Below are positions 33,791-43,886 of a stretch of DNA of 64,000 nucleotides, piece by piece (within the stretch, counting starts at the first letter, position 1; each line of letters opens with the position of its first letter). Under the pieces are notes generated by a model that did no database searches, had not been told where the DNA came from, and saw only the letters and a list, made by a program, of their open reading frames with translations. The DNA is from Vreelandella zhuhanensis. GTDB taxonomy: Bacteria; Pseudomonadota; Gammaproteobacteria; Pseudomonadales; Halomonadaceae. The stretch covers positions 124,001-188,000 of the forward strand of contig NZ_WTKP01000004.1 of assembly GCF_009793355.1 (NCBI RefSeq), written 5' to 3'. The position numbers and the translations under genes were made by a program.

Positions 33791-35503
33791 ATGATTACAA
33801 CCTACAAAAATCCCGTCTATCCCTACCATCGCCCGCCGGAACTGGATCGCAGCGATGTTCGCCATTGCCCGGTGGTTATCGTCGGCGCCGGCCCCAGCGG
33901 CCTGGCTATCGCCATTGATTTGGCCCAGCAGGGTATCGATAGCGTCGTGCTGGATGACAACAACACCGTGAGTGTGGGTTCAAGGGCGATCTGTTTTTCC
34001 AAGCGTACCCTGGAAATCCTCGACCGTCTGGGCGCCGCTCAGCCGATGCTGGACAAGGGCGTCACCTGGCAACACGGTCGGGTATTTTTCCAGGAGCGTG
34101 AAGTCTATGACTTCAACCTGCTGCCCGAAGAAGGTCACCGCGTACCGGCCTTCATCAATCTGCAGCAGTATTATTTCGAAGAATATCTGGTCGACCGGAC
34201 CGACGAACTCAGCGAGCGCATCGATCTGCGCTGGCTGCACAAGGTCACCACGGTGGACAGCCAGGCCGAACGTAGCCTCGTTTCGGTAGCCACTGAAGAC
34301 GGCGACTACCAGCTGAGCTGTGACTACCTGCTGGTGGCCGACGGCGCCAACAGCAAGATTCGTGACATCCTGGGGCTGGAAAGCAAAGGCCAGGTATTCC
34401 AGGATCGCTTCCTGATCGCCGACGTGGTGATGAAAGCCGAGTTCCCGACCGAGCGCTGGTTCTGGTTCGACCCGCCCTTTCATCCCGACCAGTCGGTATT
34501 GCTGCACAAGCAGCCGGACAATGTCTGGCGTATCGATTTCCAGCTGGGCTGGGACGCCGACCCGGAAGAAGAGAAGAAGGAAGAAAATATTCGCCCCCGC
34601 GTGCAGGAGATGCTTGGCGAGGATGTCGAGTTCGATCTGGAATGGGCCAGCGTCTACACCTTCCGCTGCCGCATGATGGACAACTTCATCCACAATCGGG
34701 TGTTCTTCATGGGCGATGCCGCGCATCAAGTGTCGCCCTTCGGCGCTCGCGGTGCCAACGGCGCCCTTCAGAGCACCGACAACCTGGCGTGGAAACTCGC
34801 GCTTGTGCTCAAGGGTCAAGCGCCCCAGGCCTTGCTCGAGACTTACAACATCGAGCGCCAGCACGGGGCCAAGGAAAATATTCTCAACTCCACCCGTGCC
34901 ACCGACTTCATCACGCCAAAGAGCCGTGTCAGCCGGCTGTTCCGCGATACCACCCTGGAACTGGCGGAGCATTATCCTTTCGCCCGCAGCCTGGTCAACA
35001 GTGGTCGTCTGTCATTACCCTGCCACTACGATGAGTCACCGCTCAACGGTGCCGATGATTACGGCTTTCCCGAAGCGTTGCGCCCCGGCAGCCCAGCCAA
35101 GGATGCCCCGATCAAACAGGACGGCAACGCTGCCTGGCTGCTCAATCAGCTCGGCGACCGCTTCGTGCTACTGCTTGACGGCCGCATCGAAAGCGAACGG
35201 GCGGCAACCCTGGGCGCCGAGCTCAAGGCATTGCTTGACGCTCATCCCGACTTGGATCTGGTGATCGTGGGTCCGGCCCCCGCCGAACTCAGCGAATTGC
35301 CGCGCAGTCGGGTGATCAACGATGTTCAAGGGTTGGTTCGCGAACGCTATCGTCTGGGCGGCGGCGCCGGCTATCTCGTGCGCCCCGACCAGCACGTCAC
35401 TGCCCGCTGGGCCGAGGTCTCCGCCGAAGCGGTGAACAGCGCCCTTGCCCGCGCCCTGGGCGCTCATCTTGACGAAGTGGAGAAACGCTATGCCACGGCT
35501 TGA
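33791..35503 (+). CDS. mhaA: MhaA-like FAD monooxygenase (3-hydroxyphenylacetate 6-hydroxylase type)
   Basis: 570 residues, PheA/MhpA-type flavin hydroxylase. FAD motifs VVIVGAGPSGLAIAIDLAQQG, second-loop YLLVADGANSKIRD and FFMGDAAHQVSPFGARGANG. Start at ATG 33791 with GGAGAG 5 nt before; the frame opens 6 codons earlier without a ribosome site. It overlaps a small DUF2783 gene and precedes hmgA, the order known for 3-hydroxyphenylacetate hydroxylase MhaAB of Pseudomonas putida, which makes homogentisate. A paralogue lies at 44624-46309. Substrate could also be 2- or 4-substituted hydroxyphenylacetates. Confidence 0.85.
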   Translation: MITTYKNPVYPYHRPPELDRSDVRHCPVVIVGAGPSGLAIAIDLAQQGIDSVVLDDNNTVSVGSRAICFSKRTLEILDRLGAAQPMLDKGVTWQHGRVFFQEREVYDFNLLPEEGHRVPAFINLQQYYFEEYLVDRTDELSERIDLRWLHKVTTVDSQAERSLVSVATEDGDYQLSCDYLLVADGANSKIRDILGLESKGQVFQDRFLIADVVMKAEFPTERWFWFDPPFHPDQSVLLHKQPDNVWRIDFQLGWDADPEEEKKEENIRPRVQEMLGEDVEFDLEWASVYTFRCRMMDNFIHNRVFFMGDAAHQVSPFGARGANGALQSTDNLAWKLALVLKGQAPQALLETYNIERQHGAKENILNSTRATDFITPKSRVSRLFRDTTLELAEHYPFARSLVNSGRLSLPCHYDESPLNGADDYGFPEALRPGSPAKDAPIKQDGNAAWLLNQLGDRFVLLLDGRIESERAATLGAELKALLDAHPDLDLVIVGPAPAELSELPRSRVINDVQGLVRERYRLGGGAGYLVRPDQHVTARWAEVSAEAVNSALARALGAHLDEVEKRYATA

Positions 35504-35711
35504 ACTCAACCCCAATTTCACTCAGCCGGATGCTTTCTACGCGGCCTTGACCGCCACCCACCGCGAGCGTAGCGACGAAGAAAGCGAACGTATCAATGCG
35601 CGCTTGATCATGCTGCTGGCCAACCATGTCGGTGACCAGCAGGTACTCGAAGAAGCGCTGGGCATTGCCGAACAAGCCGTGACCACACAGCACGCTCTGC
35701 ATCAAGGTTGA
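35490..35711 (+). CDS. mhaB: MhaB-like small partner protein (DUF2783)
   Basis: 73 residues starting [10 protein letters not shown] at ATG 35490, overlapping the flavin hydroxylase by 14 bp. FNARLILLLANHIGD-like core is seen as [26 protein letters not shown]2783/MhaB proteins act as small coupling or regulatory partners of MhaA-type hydroxylases. Only 13 bp separate it from hmgA. A diverged paralogue at 44415-44624 partners the second hydroxylase. Confidence 0.8.
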   Translation: MPRLELNPNFTQPDAFYAALTATHRERSDEESERINARLIMLLANHVGDQQVLEEALGIAEQAVTTQHALHQG

Positions 35712-35724
35712 AAAAGAGGTTTTC

Positions 35725-37035
35725 ATGAGTACTGAAACACTTGATTATCAAAGCGGTTTTCGTAATCACTTCGCTACGGAAGCCCTGCCCGACGCCTTGC
35801 CGAAAGGCCAGAATTCTCCGCAACGCTGCGCCTACGGCCTGTATGCCGAACAGTACACCGGCTCGGCGTTCACCGCGCCACGCCACCAGAACCTGCGCAG
35901 CTGGCTCTACCGTATCCGCCCGTCGGTAGTGCAAAGCGCCTACCAGCCGCTACCCGAAAAAGCGGTAGCCACCGCGCCGCTGGCCAAGCCCGCAGCCGAC
36001 CCCAACCAGATGCGCTGGGACCCGCTGCCGGTGCCCGCCGAGCCCACCGATTTCATCGATGGCCTGCTGACGATTGCGGTCAATGGCGATGCCGGCGCTC
36101 AAAGCGGCGTCGGGGTGCATGTGTATGCCTTTAACCGCGACATGACCGAACGCTTCTTCTATAACGCCGACGGCGAACTGCTGATCGTGCCGCAACTGGG
36201 CACGTTGCGCCTGAGGACCGAGCTGGGCGAGATGGATGTCGCCAATGGCGAAATTGGTGTGATTCCCCGCGGCATCAAGTTCCAGGTTCGCCTGGGTGAT
36301 GGTGCCGACGTCGCCCGTGGCTATATCTGCGAAAACTACGGCAACCCTCTGGAACTGCCGGGACTCGGCCCGATCGGCGCCAATGGCCTGGCCAACCCAC
36401 GGGATTTCTTGAGTCCCGTGGCCAGCTACGAAGACCTGGAAGGCGACTACTCGCTGGTGGCCAAGTTCTCCGGGCGTTTCTGGGAAACCAAGCTTTCGCA
36501 CTCACCGTTGGACGTGGTGGCCTGGCACGGCAACTATGCGCCCTACAAGTACAACCTGGCCAACTTCAACACCATCAATACGGTGAGTTTCGACCATCCC
36601 GACCCTTCGATCTTCACTGTACTGACCTCGGCATCCGATACGCCGGGAATGGCCAACCTGGACTTCGTGATCTTTCCTCCGCGCTGGATGGTGGCCGAGA
36701 ATACCTTCCGCCCACCCTACTTCCATCGCAACTTGATGAGCGAGTTCATGGGCTTGATTCACGGTGAGTACGATGCCAAGGCGGAAGGGTTTCTCCCCGG
36801 CGGTGCCAGCCTGCATAATTGCATGTCGCCCCATGGCCCCGACGCCGACACCTTCGAGAAGGCCACCAACGCTGACCTGACACCTCAGTATCAGAGCGAT
36901 ACCATGGCCTTCATGTTCGAGAGTCGCTACGTTTACCATCCGACGCAAGCGGCACTGAACGCTGATATTCGTCAACGCGACTATGTCGATGTGTGGTCAA
37001 CCCTACGCTCGCACTTCGACCCGACCAAGCCCTGA
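35725..37035 (+). CDS. hmgA: Homogentisate 1,2-dioxygenase
   Basis: 436 residues. Opens homogentisate to maleylacetoacetate using Fe(II). Iron ligands are in place: His and Glu in [12 protein letters not shown], second His in [15 protein letters not shown]-terminal [15 protein letters not shown] and [15 protein letters not shown] are family markers. It sits after mhaAB and before fahA and maiA, so tyrosine (via hppD at 7952) and hydroxyphenylacetate routes meet here. Confidence 0.97.
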   Translation: MSTETLDYQSGFRNHFATEALPDALPKGQNSPQRCAYGLYAEQYTGSAFTAPRHQNLRSWLYRIRPSVVQSAYQPLPEKAVATAPLAKPAADPNQMRWDPLPVPAEPTDFIDGLLTIAVNGDAGAQSGVGVHVYAFNRDMTERFFYNADGELLIVPQLGTLRLRTELGEMDVANGEIGVIPRGIKFQVRLGDGADVARGYICENYGNPLELPGLGPIGANGLANPRDFLSPVASYEDLEGDYSLVAKFSGRFWETKLSHSPLDVVAWHGNYAPYKYNLANFNTINTVSFDHPDPSIFTVLTSASDTPGMANLDFVIFPPRWMVAENTFRPPYFHRNLMSEFMGLIHGEYDAKAEGFLPGGASLHNCMSPHGPDADTFEKATNADLTPQYQSDTMAFMFESRYVYHPTQAALNADIRQRDYVDVWSTLRSHFDPTKP

Positions 37036-37060
37036 CAGGTATCGACGACAGCACAGCCTA

Positions 37061-37120
37061 GTGGGAGGGCGCTTTAGCGCGAGGGATTACCGAAAAGCAC
37101 CCCCGGCAAAGCCCTCCTAC
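37061..37120. repeat. REP-like inverted repeat between hmgA and fahA
   Basis: GTGGGAGGGC (37061-37070) pairs with GCCCTCCTAC (37111-37120) with one mismatch, around a GCGCTTTAGCGC inner palindrome. The wording resembles extragenic REP/REPIN sequences of Pseudomonas and halophilic gammaproteobacteria. It may stabilise or attenuate the mRNA. No second copy is obvious in the window. Confidence 0.55.
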
Positions 37121-37153
37121 AATAACGACCCTGACAAGAAGGATTGAACAACG

Positions 37154-38176
37154 ATGAAGCTCGCTACCCTTAATACCGGCCGCGACGGCGAACTGCTTGT
37201 GGTCTCGAAAGACCTGACCCGTGCCGTGCGCGCCACGGACATTGCCACCACCATGCAGCAAGCCATCGAGAACTGGGCTTCCTTGGCACCCAAGCTCGAA
37301 GCGCTCTACGCCCAACTCAATGAGGGCAAGGCCGAAGGTGCTTTCGATCTGGATCAGAGCGCCCTGCACTCGCCGTTGCCGCGCAGCTACCACTGGGCCG
37401 ACGGCTCCGCCTACCTCAATCACGTCAAGCTGGTGCGCCAGGCGCGCAACGCCGAGATGCCGGACACTTTCTGGACCGACCCCTTGATGTACCAGGGCGG
37501 CGGCGATAGCTTCCTGGCGCCGACCGAAGACATCGAAGCCGTCAGTGAAGAACACGGCATCGATTTCGAAGGCGAAATCGCCGTGATCACCGACGATGTG
37601 CCGATGAACGTCACCCCGGAACAGGCCGCCGGTCATATCAAGCTGATCATGCTGGTCAACGACGTCAGCTTGCGTGGCTTGATTCCGGGAGAACTGGCCA
37701 AAGGCTTCGGTTTCTTCCAGGCCAAACCGGCCTCAAGCTTCTCACCGATCTGCGTCACGCCTGATGAACTCGGCGACGCCTGGCAGGAAGGCAAGGTGCA
37801 TTTGCCCCTGACAGTGCATTTCAACGGCGAGAAATTCGGCGAGCCGCAAGCCGGTCCCGACATGATTTTCAGCTTCCCGCAGCTGGTCGCCCATGCCGCC
37901 AAGACGCGCTATCTAGGTGCCGGTGCCATCGTCGGTTCGGGCACGGTTTCCAACCCCGACCCGGACGGTGGCCCTGGAAAGCCGGTGGCTGACGGCGGCG
38001 TGGGTTACAGCTGCCTTGCGGAAATCCGCATGGTGGAAAAGATTCTTCACGATGAAGTCAAAACCTCCTTCATGCACTTTGGTGACCGGGTGCGTATCGA
38101 GATGTTCGACCGCAACGGCAACAACATTTTTGGCACCATCGACCAGCAGGTCGTCAAGTATCAGCCCAAGGCCTGA
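37154..38176 (+). CDS. fahA: Fumarylacetoacetate hydrolase
   Basis: 340 residues, FAA hydrolase fold. DFEGEIAVITDDVP and LVNDVSLRGLIPGELAKGFGFFQAKPASSF are conserved; the Glu-Gly-Glu and later Asp supply metal ligands. AIVGSGTVSNPDPDG is the substrate-side loop. It splits fumarylacetoacetate to fumarate and acetoacetate, the final step of the homogentisate route. Separated from maiA by 9 bp. Confidence 0.94.
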   Translation: MKLATLNTGRDGELLVVSKDLTRAVRATDIATTMQQAIENWASLAPKLEALYAQLNEGKAEGAFDLDQSALHSPLPRSYHWADGSAYLNHVKLVRQARNAEMPDTFWTDPLMYQGGGDSFLAPTEDIEAVSEEHGIDFEGEIAVITDDVPMNVTPEQAAGHIKLIMLVNDVSLRGLIPGELAKGFGFFQAKPASSFSPICVTPDELGDAWQEGKVHLPLTVHFNGEKFGEPQAGPDMIFSFPQLVAHAAKTRYLGAGAIVGSGTVSNPDPDGGPGKPVADGGVGYSCLAEIRMVEKILHDEVKTSFMHFGDRVRIEMFDRNGNNIFGTIDQQVVKYQPKA

Positions 38177-38185
38177 GGAGTTCGC

Positions 38186-38830
38186 ATGACGACGCTACAC
38201 GGCTATTTCCGTTCGTCGGCCGCCTATCGGGTACGCATCGCGCTGAACCTGAAAGGCCTGGAGCATGACCTGGTTCCAGTTAACCTGGTCAAGGGAGAGA
38301 ACCGCGGTGATGCTTACCGCGCGCTCAATCCCCAGGGGCTGGTACCCGTGCTGGAGACCGAGGAAGGCGTGCCGCTCACGCAATCGCTGGCGATCTGCGA
38401 ATACCTTGACGAGCGTTACCCCACCCCGGCCCTGCTCCCCGACAATCTCGAGGAGCGCGCCCGGGTGCGGGCGCTGGCGCAACTGGTTGCCTGCGAAATG
38501 CATCCGCTCAACAACCTGCGGGTACTGAAGTATCTGGTGGGCGAGCTGGACGTCAGTGAGCAGGACAAGCTGAGCTGGTATCGCCACTGGGTCATCGAAG
38601 GCTTCGATGCCCTGGAGTCGATGCTTACACCGGCCGCCGGTACCGGTGACTTCTGCCACGGCGATACCCCGACTCTGGCGGATCTTTGTCTGGTCCCCCA
38701 GGTGTTCAACGCCGAACGCTTTGAATGCGACCTGGCGGCCTATCCGACCATCCAGCGCATTACCGCCAACTGTCGCGCCCTGGAAGCATTTCGCCTGGCA
38801 GCGCCCGGCGAGCAGCCTGACGCCAATTAA
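38186..38830 (+). CDS. maiA: Maleylacetoacetate isomerase
   Basis: 214-residue zeta-class glutathione transferase. Active-site motif YFRSSAAYRVRIALNLKG, NPQGLVPVLE and the C-terminal HGDTPTLADLCLVPQVFNA are typical. It isomerises maleylacetoacetate to fumarylacetoacetate with glutathione. Encoded after fahA, the last gene of the homogentisate operon; GAGGAG before the start. Confidence 0.95.
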   Translation: MTTLHGYFRSSAAYRVRIALNLKGLEHDLVPVNLVKGENRGDAYRALNPQGLVPVLETEEGVPLTQSLAICEYLDERYPTPALLPDNLEERARVRALAQLVACEMHPLNNLRVLKYLVGELDVSEQDKLSWYRHWVIEGFDALESMLTPAAGTGDFCHGDTPTLADLCLVPQVFNAERFECDLAAYPTIQRITANCRALEAFRLAAPGEQPDAN

Positions 38831-38869
38831 ATAGACGAGCGTTTTGCGGTTACAATAAGCAGGCTAATT

Positions 38870-38903
38870 AAGTGGGTGTGCTCCTTGCGGGTCGCACCCA
38901 CTT
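38870..38903 (+). terminator. Hairpin after maiA
   Basis: AAGTGGGTG (38870-38878) pairs with CACCCACTT (38895-38903); no long T-run. It lies 40 bp after maiA and probably ends the homogentisate operon. Confidence 0.55.
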
Positions 38904-38965
38904 CTCGTTCCACCATTGCTTTCAAGGCAGCCCCGTCCACGCCTCGGCTGCCCAAGGAGATTCGG

Positions 38966-40192
38966 GTGCTGAAGCTGACGTCCCCCACCACCGTCGCGGT
39001 GCTCGCGGCCCTGACGGCGCTGGGTCCCTTGGCAACCGACATGTACCTGCCGGCCATGCCGGCCATGGCCGAGGCCTTGAATACCGGCCCGGATCAGGTG
39101 CAGTTGACCCTTAGCCTTTATATGGCCGGCTTTGCCATGGCGCAGCTACTCTGTGGGCCGCTTTCCGACCGGTTCGGCCGCAAGCCGATCATGGTCGGGG
39201 GGATTACACTCTTTTTGCTGGCCAGCCTGTTATGTGCCTTTGCACCCAGCATCGAGGTGTTGCTGATAGGGCGTTTTCTGCAAGCCTTCGGCGGCGCTGC
39301 CGGCCCGGTATTGGGGCGGGCGGCGGTACGTGATATTCACGGCCCTCTGGAAGCCGGGCGAATCCTTTCCTACATGGCCAGCGCCATGGCGTTGGCACCG
39401 GCACTGGCCCCCTTGGTAGGCGCCGGGCTGCTGGTGTTCTTCGGTTGGGAGTCGGTGTTCGTGGTACTGGCGCTGTATGCCGGTGTGATGTTGCTGATTC
39501 TCAGCCTGGCCATGCCCGAGTCGCTACCTCTCGACCGGCGTCAGTCGATTCATCCGGGCGCCATCCTGAGCAATTTCCGCAGGTTGCTTACCCAGCGCGC
39601 CTTCATCGGTTACACCTTGACCAATGCCACCGCCTTTTCCGGGCTGTTCGCCTATCTTTCCGGTTCCTCGTTCGTATTGATCGAGTTTCTCGGGGTGACC
39701 CCCTTTCACTACGGGCTTTTCTTTATCCTGATCGTGGCCGGCTTTTTCACCGGCACCTTGGTCAGCGGTCGTTATAGCCATCGCCTGGGACGCGATCGTC
39801 TGATACAACGGGGAACGCTGCTGTGCGCGTTGGGGGGAGGCAGCATGGCGGTACTGGCCATCGCCGGGGCCTTTGCTCCCTGGGCGGTAGTCGGTCCCCA
39901 TGTGATCTTCATGATAGGTGTGGGTATTCTCATGCCGCAGACCATGGCCGGTGCGCTTTCGCCTAACCCCCACTGTGCCGGGGCGGCTTCCTCGCTATTC
40001 GGCTTCTTGCAGATGACCATCGCCGCCGTGGTCGGCGGCGTGGTCGGGCAACTACATGACGGTTCATCGCTCACCATGGCCTTGGCGATCGGTGCCTCCG
40101 GCCTGCTTTCACTGGTAAGTTACCTGAGCCTGGTGCGACATGACGCAGCATCGGCTCAGGCAGTCGACAGCAAACCGGAATCAGGCCACTGA
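38966..40192 (+). CDS. Bcr/CflA-family MFS drug exporter
   Basis: 408 residues, 12 membrane helices. ALGPLATDMYLPAMP and the MFS loop GPLSDRFGRKPIMVGG identify the Bcr/CflA branch of drug:proton antiporters. Start at GTG 38966 with AAGGAG ahead; the frame is open to 38876. It follows the homogentisate operon and converges with the IOR gene, overlapping its 3' end by 12 bp. Exports unknown, perhaps toxic aromatics. Confidence 0.92.
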   Translation: MLKLTSPTTVAVLAALTALGPLATDMYLPAMPAMAEALNTGPDQVQLTLSLYMAGFAMAQLLCGPLSDRFGRKPIMVGGITLFLLASLLCAFAPSIEVLLIGRFLQAFGGAAGPVLGRAAVRDIHGPLEAGRILSYMASAMALAPALAPLVGAGLLVFFGWESVFVVLALYAGVMLLILSLAMPESLPLDRRQSIHPGAILSNFRRLLTQRAFIGYTLTNATAFSGLFAYLSGSSFVLIEFLGVTPFHYGLFFILIVAGFFTGTLVSGRYSHRLGRDRLIQRGTLLCALGGGSMAVLAIAGAFAPWAVVGPHVIFMIGVGILMPQTMAGALSPNPHCAGAASSLFGFLQMTIAAVVGGVVGQLHDGSSLTMALAIGASGLLSLVSYLSLVRHDAASAQAVDSKPESGH

Positions 40193-43100
40193 GGCAATGG
40201 TCACCGGCTTGTCTTCGCGCAGTTCCTTGAGCAGCCGAGCCTGGCGCTCGGCGGCTTTCTCGGCGGCCTGCTCACGTACCGGGCCGTAGCCACGTACCTC
40301 TTCCGGCAGTTTGGCCAAGGCCAATGCCGTGGCGTGGTTGGTGCCGTCCAGGCGCGCCAGCAACTCATCGACCAGCTGTTCGTAATCCGCCAGCAACTTG
40401 CGATCGAGCTTGCGGTCGGCACTGAAACGGAAAGGGTCGAGGGCGGTATTGCGCAAACCGCGCATTTTCGCCAGCACTCCCATGGCCTTCAACACCCAAG
40501 GGCCGAAGCGGCGCTTCACCGGCCGTCCCTGGGTATCCTTGCGTCCGCCCAAAAGCGGCGGCGCCAGGTGGATATTCAACCGATAATCACCGGCAAAGGT
40601 GGCCTTGACCTCGTCGAGGAAATCGCTCTGGGTATACAGCCGCGCCACTTCGTACTCATCCTTGTAAGCCATCAAGCGATAGAGCTGTTGGGCGATTGCC
40701 TCGCTCAACGCTTCGCTTCCACCCACGGAAGCCTCGGCCTCACGCACCTTGGCCATCCGTGCTGCGTAACGTTCGGCCAGGGCACGGTTCTGGTAGCGTT
40801 CCAGGTAGCGGCCGTTACGCGCCACCACATCATCCAATGTGGCGCCCGTGGGTAGCGGCACCGCATCCAGGCGCTGCTGGAGGTAGTCGGGTTCCACCGC
40901 CGCCAGACGTCCCCAGGCAAATGCCTGGCGGTTCTTCTCCACCGCCACGCCATTGAGTTCGATGGCTCGCTTTAGCGCCGGTTCGGAAAGCGGCACCAGC
41001 CCTTGTTGCCAAGCGAAGCCCAGTATCATCATGTTGGAAAATACCGTGTCCCCCAGCAACTGCTCGGCCAGACGATTGGCATCCAGGGTCGCGAAACGCG
41101 ACTCACCCACGGCGTCACGCAGCAATTGCAGGCGCTTGTCGGGCTGCATGTCGGCATCGCGATACAGGACGTAATCCGCGGTGGCCAGCTCCGCCAGATT
41201 AGCGACGATTCGGGTCGTCGGCTGCAGCACATTGAGCGCTTTCTGCGAGCTTGCCACCACCATGTCGCAGGCGATCAAGGCATCGGCCTGGCCGGTTTCG
41301 ATACGCACCTGATTCAGCTCGCCCGGCAGTGGCGCCAGACGAACGTAACTGAGTACCGCCCCGCCCTTCTGAGCAAAGCCCATGAAGTCGAGCACACTGG
41401 CGCCCTTGCCTTCCAGATGCGCGGCCATGGTGATCAGCTGGCCTACCGTGACCACACCGGTGCCACCCACACCGCCTACCAGGAGGTCATAAGGCGCCTG
41501 AAGACTGGTAAGCGTCGGGGTCGGCAAACGTGAGATGCGTTCCCAGAAGGCGTTATCCGCCGCCACGCCCTGGCCTTTACGCAGCTCGCCGCCTTCGACG
41601 GTGACAAAGCTGGGACAAAACCCACTGACGCAGGACATATCCTTGTTACAGGAGGACTGATCGATCTTGCGCTTGCGACCCAGTTCGGTCTCCCGAGGCA
41701 CCACCGACAGGCAGTTGGACTGTACCGAGCAGTCGCCGCAGCCTTCGCAGACGTGGTGGTTGATGAATACCCGGCGCGCCGGATCTTCCAGCAGGCCGCG
41801 CTTGCGACGCCGACGTTTTTCCGCCGCGCAGGCCTGGTCATAAATTAGTACGGTGCAGCCCGGGATCTCGCGCAGTTCACGCTGCAAGGTATCCATCTCC
41901 TCGCGCCCGTGAAAGGTCACGCCCTCGGGAAATTCCTTTTCATGTCCCCGGTATTTCTCCGGCTCGTCACTCACCACCATCACCCGGCGCACGCCTTCAT
42001 CCAGCGATTGCCGGGCGATCATGGGCACGTTGATCTGGCCGTCCACCGGCTGACCGCCGGTCATGGCCACGGCGTCGTTGAACAGAATCTTGTAAGTGAT
42101 ATTGACGTTGGCGGCCACGGCCTGGCGCACCGCCATCGAGCCCGAATGGAACCAGGTGCCTTCGCCAAGGTTCTGGAAGATGTGGCCGTTGCCAGTAAAG
42201 CGGCTCTTGCCCACCCAGTTGACGCCTTCGCCGCCCATCTGGATCAGCGATTCGGTGCTGCGATCCATCCATGAGGCCATGAAATGACAACCGATGCCCG
42301 CCAGGGCCTTGCTGCCTTCGGGCACCTTGGTTGAGCTGTTGTGCGGGCAACCCGAACAGAAATACGGCATGCGGCGTACGCCACCCAATTCCTTGGCCCC
42401 GGCCTGGCAACGATCGATCGCCGCCAGGTTCCCACTGAGATCGATCTCGAAAAAGCGCTCCAGACGCTCCGCCACGAAGCCCGCCAGGAGACGCGGACTG
42501 AGCTCACCGACAAAGGGAATCAGCGGCTTGCCGGTTTCATCCTGCTTGCCGGTGATCAGCACTTCGCCGGGGTGATCGGGTTCCGACATATACTCTTTCA
42601 GCTGGCTTTCGATAATCCCGCGCTTTTCTTCAATGACCAGCACCTCACGCTTGCCATGGATGAAGTCCAGGATGCCACGCCGGTGCAGCGGCCAGACCAT
42701 GCCGACCTTGTAGAGCTCGACCCCCAGTTCGCCCAGCTTGGCTTCATCCAGCCCCAGCAGGCGCAGCGCCTCGAGCAGGTCCAGATGCCCCTTGCCCGTG
42801 GTGACGATCCCGAAGCTTGCATTCTCGTGGCGGAACAGCCGCTGATCGATGGGGTTGGCCTCGGCAAAGGCTTGCACGGCGGCAAGCTTGTGCTCAAGGC
42901 GCGTCTCGAGCTGAGGCCCCGGCAAGTCGGGCCAGCGGTAGTGCAGACCGCCTTCGGGAACCGTGAAGTCGGGCGTCGCATACTCAGGCAGCGGCGGCAC
43001 CTCGACCGAAGCACCGCTTTCCACGGTTTCGGAAACGGCCTTGAAGCCCACCCAGCAACCGGAGAACCGCGACAGCGCATACCCCCACAGACCGAAGGTT

Positions 43101-43705
43101 TCGTATTCCGCCAATGACGCGGGGCTTACTACCGGCATGAACCAGGCCATGAAGGCCACATCCGACTGGTGCGGCATTGAAGAAGACACACAGCCGTGGT
43201 CGTCACCGGCCACCACCAGCACACCGCCGGTGGGCGAGCTGCCGTAGGCATTGCCGTGCTTCAAGGCATCGCCTGCGCGATCGACCCCCGGTCCCTTGCC
43301 GTACCACATGCCGAACACGCCTTCCACCTGCCGCTCGGGGTCGGTCTCGACCTGCTGGCAACCCAGCATCATGGTGGCGGCAAGGTCCTCGTTGATCGCG
43401 GGGACGAAGTCGATGTTATGTTCGTCCATGGCGGCCTTGGCCTGCCAGATCGCCTGGTCGACCCCACCCAGGGGCGAGCCACGGTAACCGCTGATCAGCC
43501 CCGCCGTCTGGCGGTCATCGCGGCGATCGAGTTCGGCCTGGCGCAGGGCGATACGCACCAGCGCCTGGGTGCCGGTCAGAAAAATACGCCCTTGGCCACG
43601 GCTATAGCGATCAGCCAATGCATAGTCATCAAGCGTGATATCAACAGAATCATTGAGAGAGCTGTCGAGAGAGCCTTCGAGCTCGACACGAGGAGAAGTC
43701 GTCAT
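40181..43705 (-). CDS. Indolepyruvate:ferredoxin oxidoreductase, fused alpha-beta
   Basis: 1,174 residues joining the IorA and IorB parts. N-terminal GYRGSPLGGVDQAIW and the TPP domain with CSGCPHNSSTKVPEGSKAL and GGEGVNWVG; a ferredoxin-like cluster region CEGCGDCSVQSNC and CNKDMSCVSGFCPSF; C-terminal gamma domain GGVGGTGVVTVGQ. It decarboxylates aryl-pyruvates to aryl-acetyl-CoA using ferredoxin. Here it probably turns phenylpyruvate into phenylacetyl-CoA, linking phenylalanine breakdown with the paa operons. Divergent from an Lrp regulator. Confidence 0.95.
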   Translation of the reverse strand: MTTSPRVELEGSLDSSLNDSVDITLDDYALADRYSRGQGRIFLTGTQALVRIALRQAELDRRDDRQTAGLISGYRGSPLGGVDQAIWQAKAAMDEHNIDFVPAINEDLAATMMLGCQQVETDPERQVEGVFGMWYGKGPGVDRAGDALKHGNAYGSSPTGGVLVVAGDDHGCVSSSMPHQSDVAFMAWFMPVVSPASLAEYETFGLWGYALSRFSGCWVGFKAVSETVESGASVEVPPLPEYATPDFTVPEGGLHYRWPDLPGPQLETRLEHKLAAVQAFAEANPIDQRLFRHENASFGIVTTGKGHLDLLEALRLLGLDEAKLGELGVELYKVGMVWPLHRRGILDFIHGKREVLVIEEKRGIIESQLKEYMSEPDHPGEVLITGKQDETGKPLIPFVGELSPRLLAGFVAERLERFFEIDLSGNLAAIDRCQAGAKELGGVRRMPYFCSGCPHNSSTKVPEGSKALAGIGCHFMASWMDRSTESLIQMGGEGVNWVGKSRFTGNGHIFQNLGEGTWFHSGSMAVRQAVAANVNITYKILFNDAVAMTGGQPVDGQINVPMIARQSLDEGVRRVMVVSDEPEKYRGHEKEFPEGVTFHGREEMDTLQRELREIPGCTVLIYDQACAAEKRRRRKRGLLEDPARRVFINHHVCEGCGDCSVQSNCLSVVPRETELGRKRKIDQSSCNKDMSCVSGFCPSFVTVEGGELRKGQGVAADNAFWERISRLPTPTLTSLQAPYDLLVGGVGGTGVVTVGQLITMAAHLEGKGASVLDFMGFAQKGGAVLSYVRLAPLPGELNQVRIETGQADALIACDMVVASSQKALNVLQPTTRIVANLAELATADYVLYRDADMQPDKRLQLLRDAVGESRFATLDANRLAEQLLGDTVFSNMMILGFAWQQGLVPLSEPALKRAIELNGVAVEKNRQAFAWGRLAAVEPDYLQQRLDAVPLPTGATLDDVVARNGRYLERYQNRALAERYAARMAKVREAEASVGGSEALSEAIAQQLYRLMAYKDEYEVARLYTQSDFLDEVKATFAGDYRLNIHLAPPLLGGRKDTQGRPVKRRFGPWVLKAMGVLAKMRGLRNTALDPFRFSADRKLDRKLLADYEQLVDELLARLDGTNHATALALAKLPEEVRGYGPVREQAAEKAAERQARLLKELREDKPVTIASVA

Positions 43706-43886
43706 GAGATGTCACCAGTCAGGTCGGAGATTTATTTATGATTGTAATGACCTGAAGTCTAGCCAAGAGCGCGCTAAAGGTGCTTGCTAAAACACTCTCT
43801 AAAACCGTAAATTTCAATAATTTCTTTCTTTTTTTTAGCTTTAACGCAATTATATTCAGCCATTCATCAAAATATGAAATATCCCC
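43706..43886. promoter_or_regulatory. Divergent promoter region, IOR and Lrp-type gene
   Basis: 181 bp, with an AT-rich block containing T-runs at 43824-43840, as often seen at Lrp sites. Individual promoter boxes could not be assigned with confidence. Confidence 0.4.
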
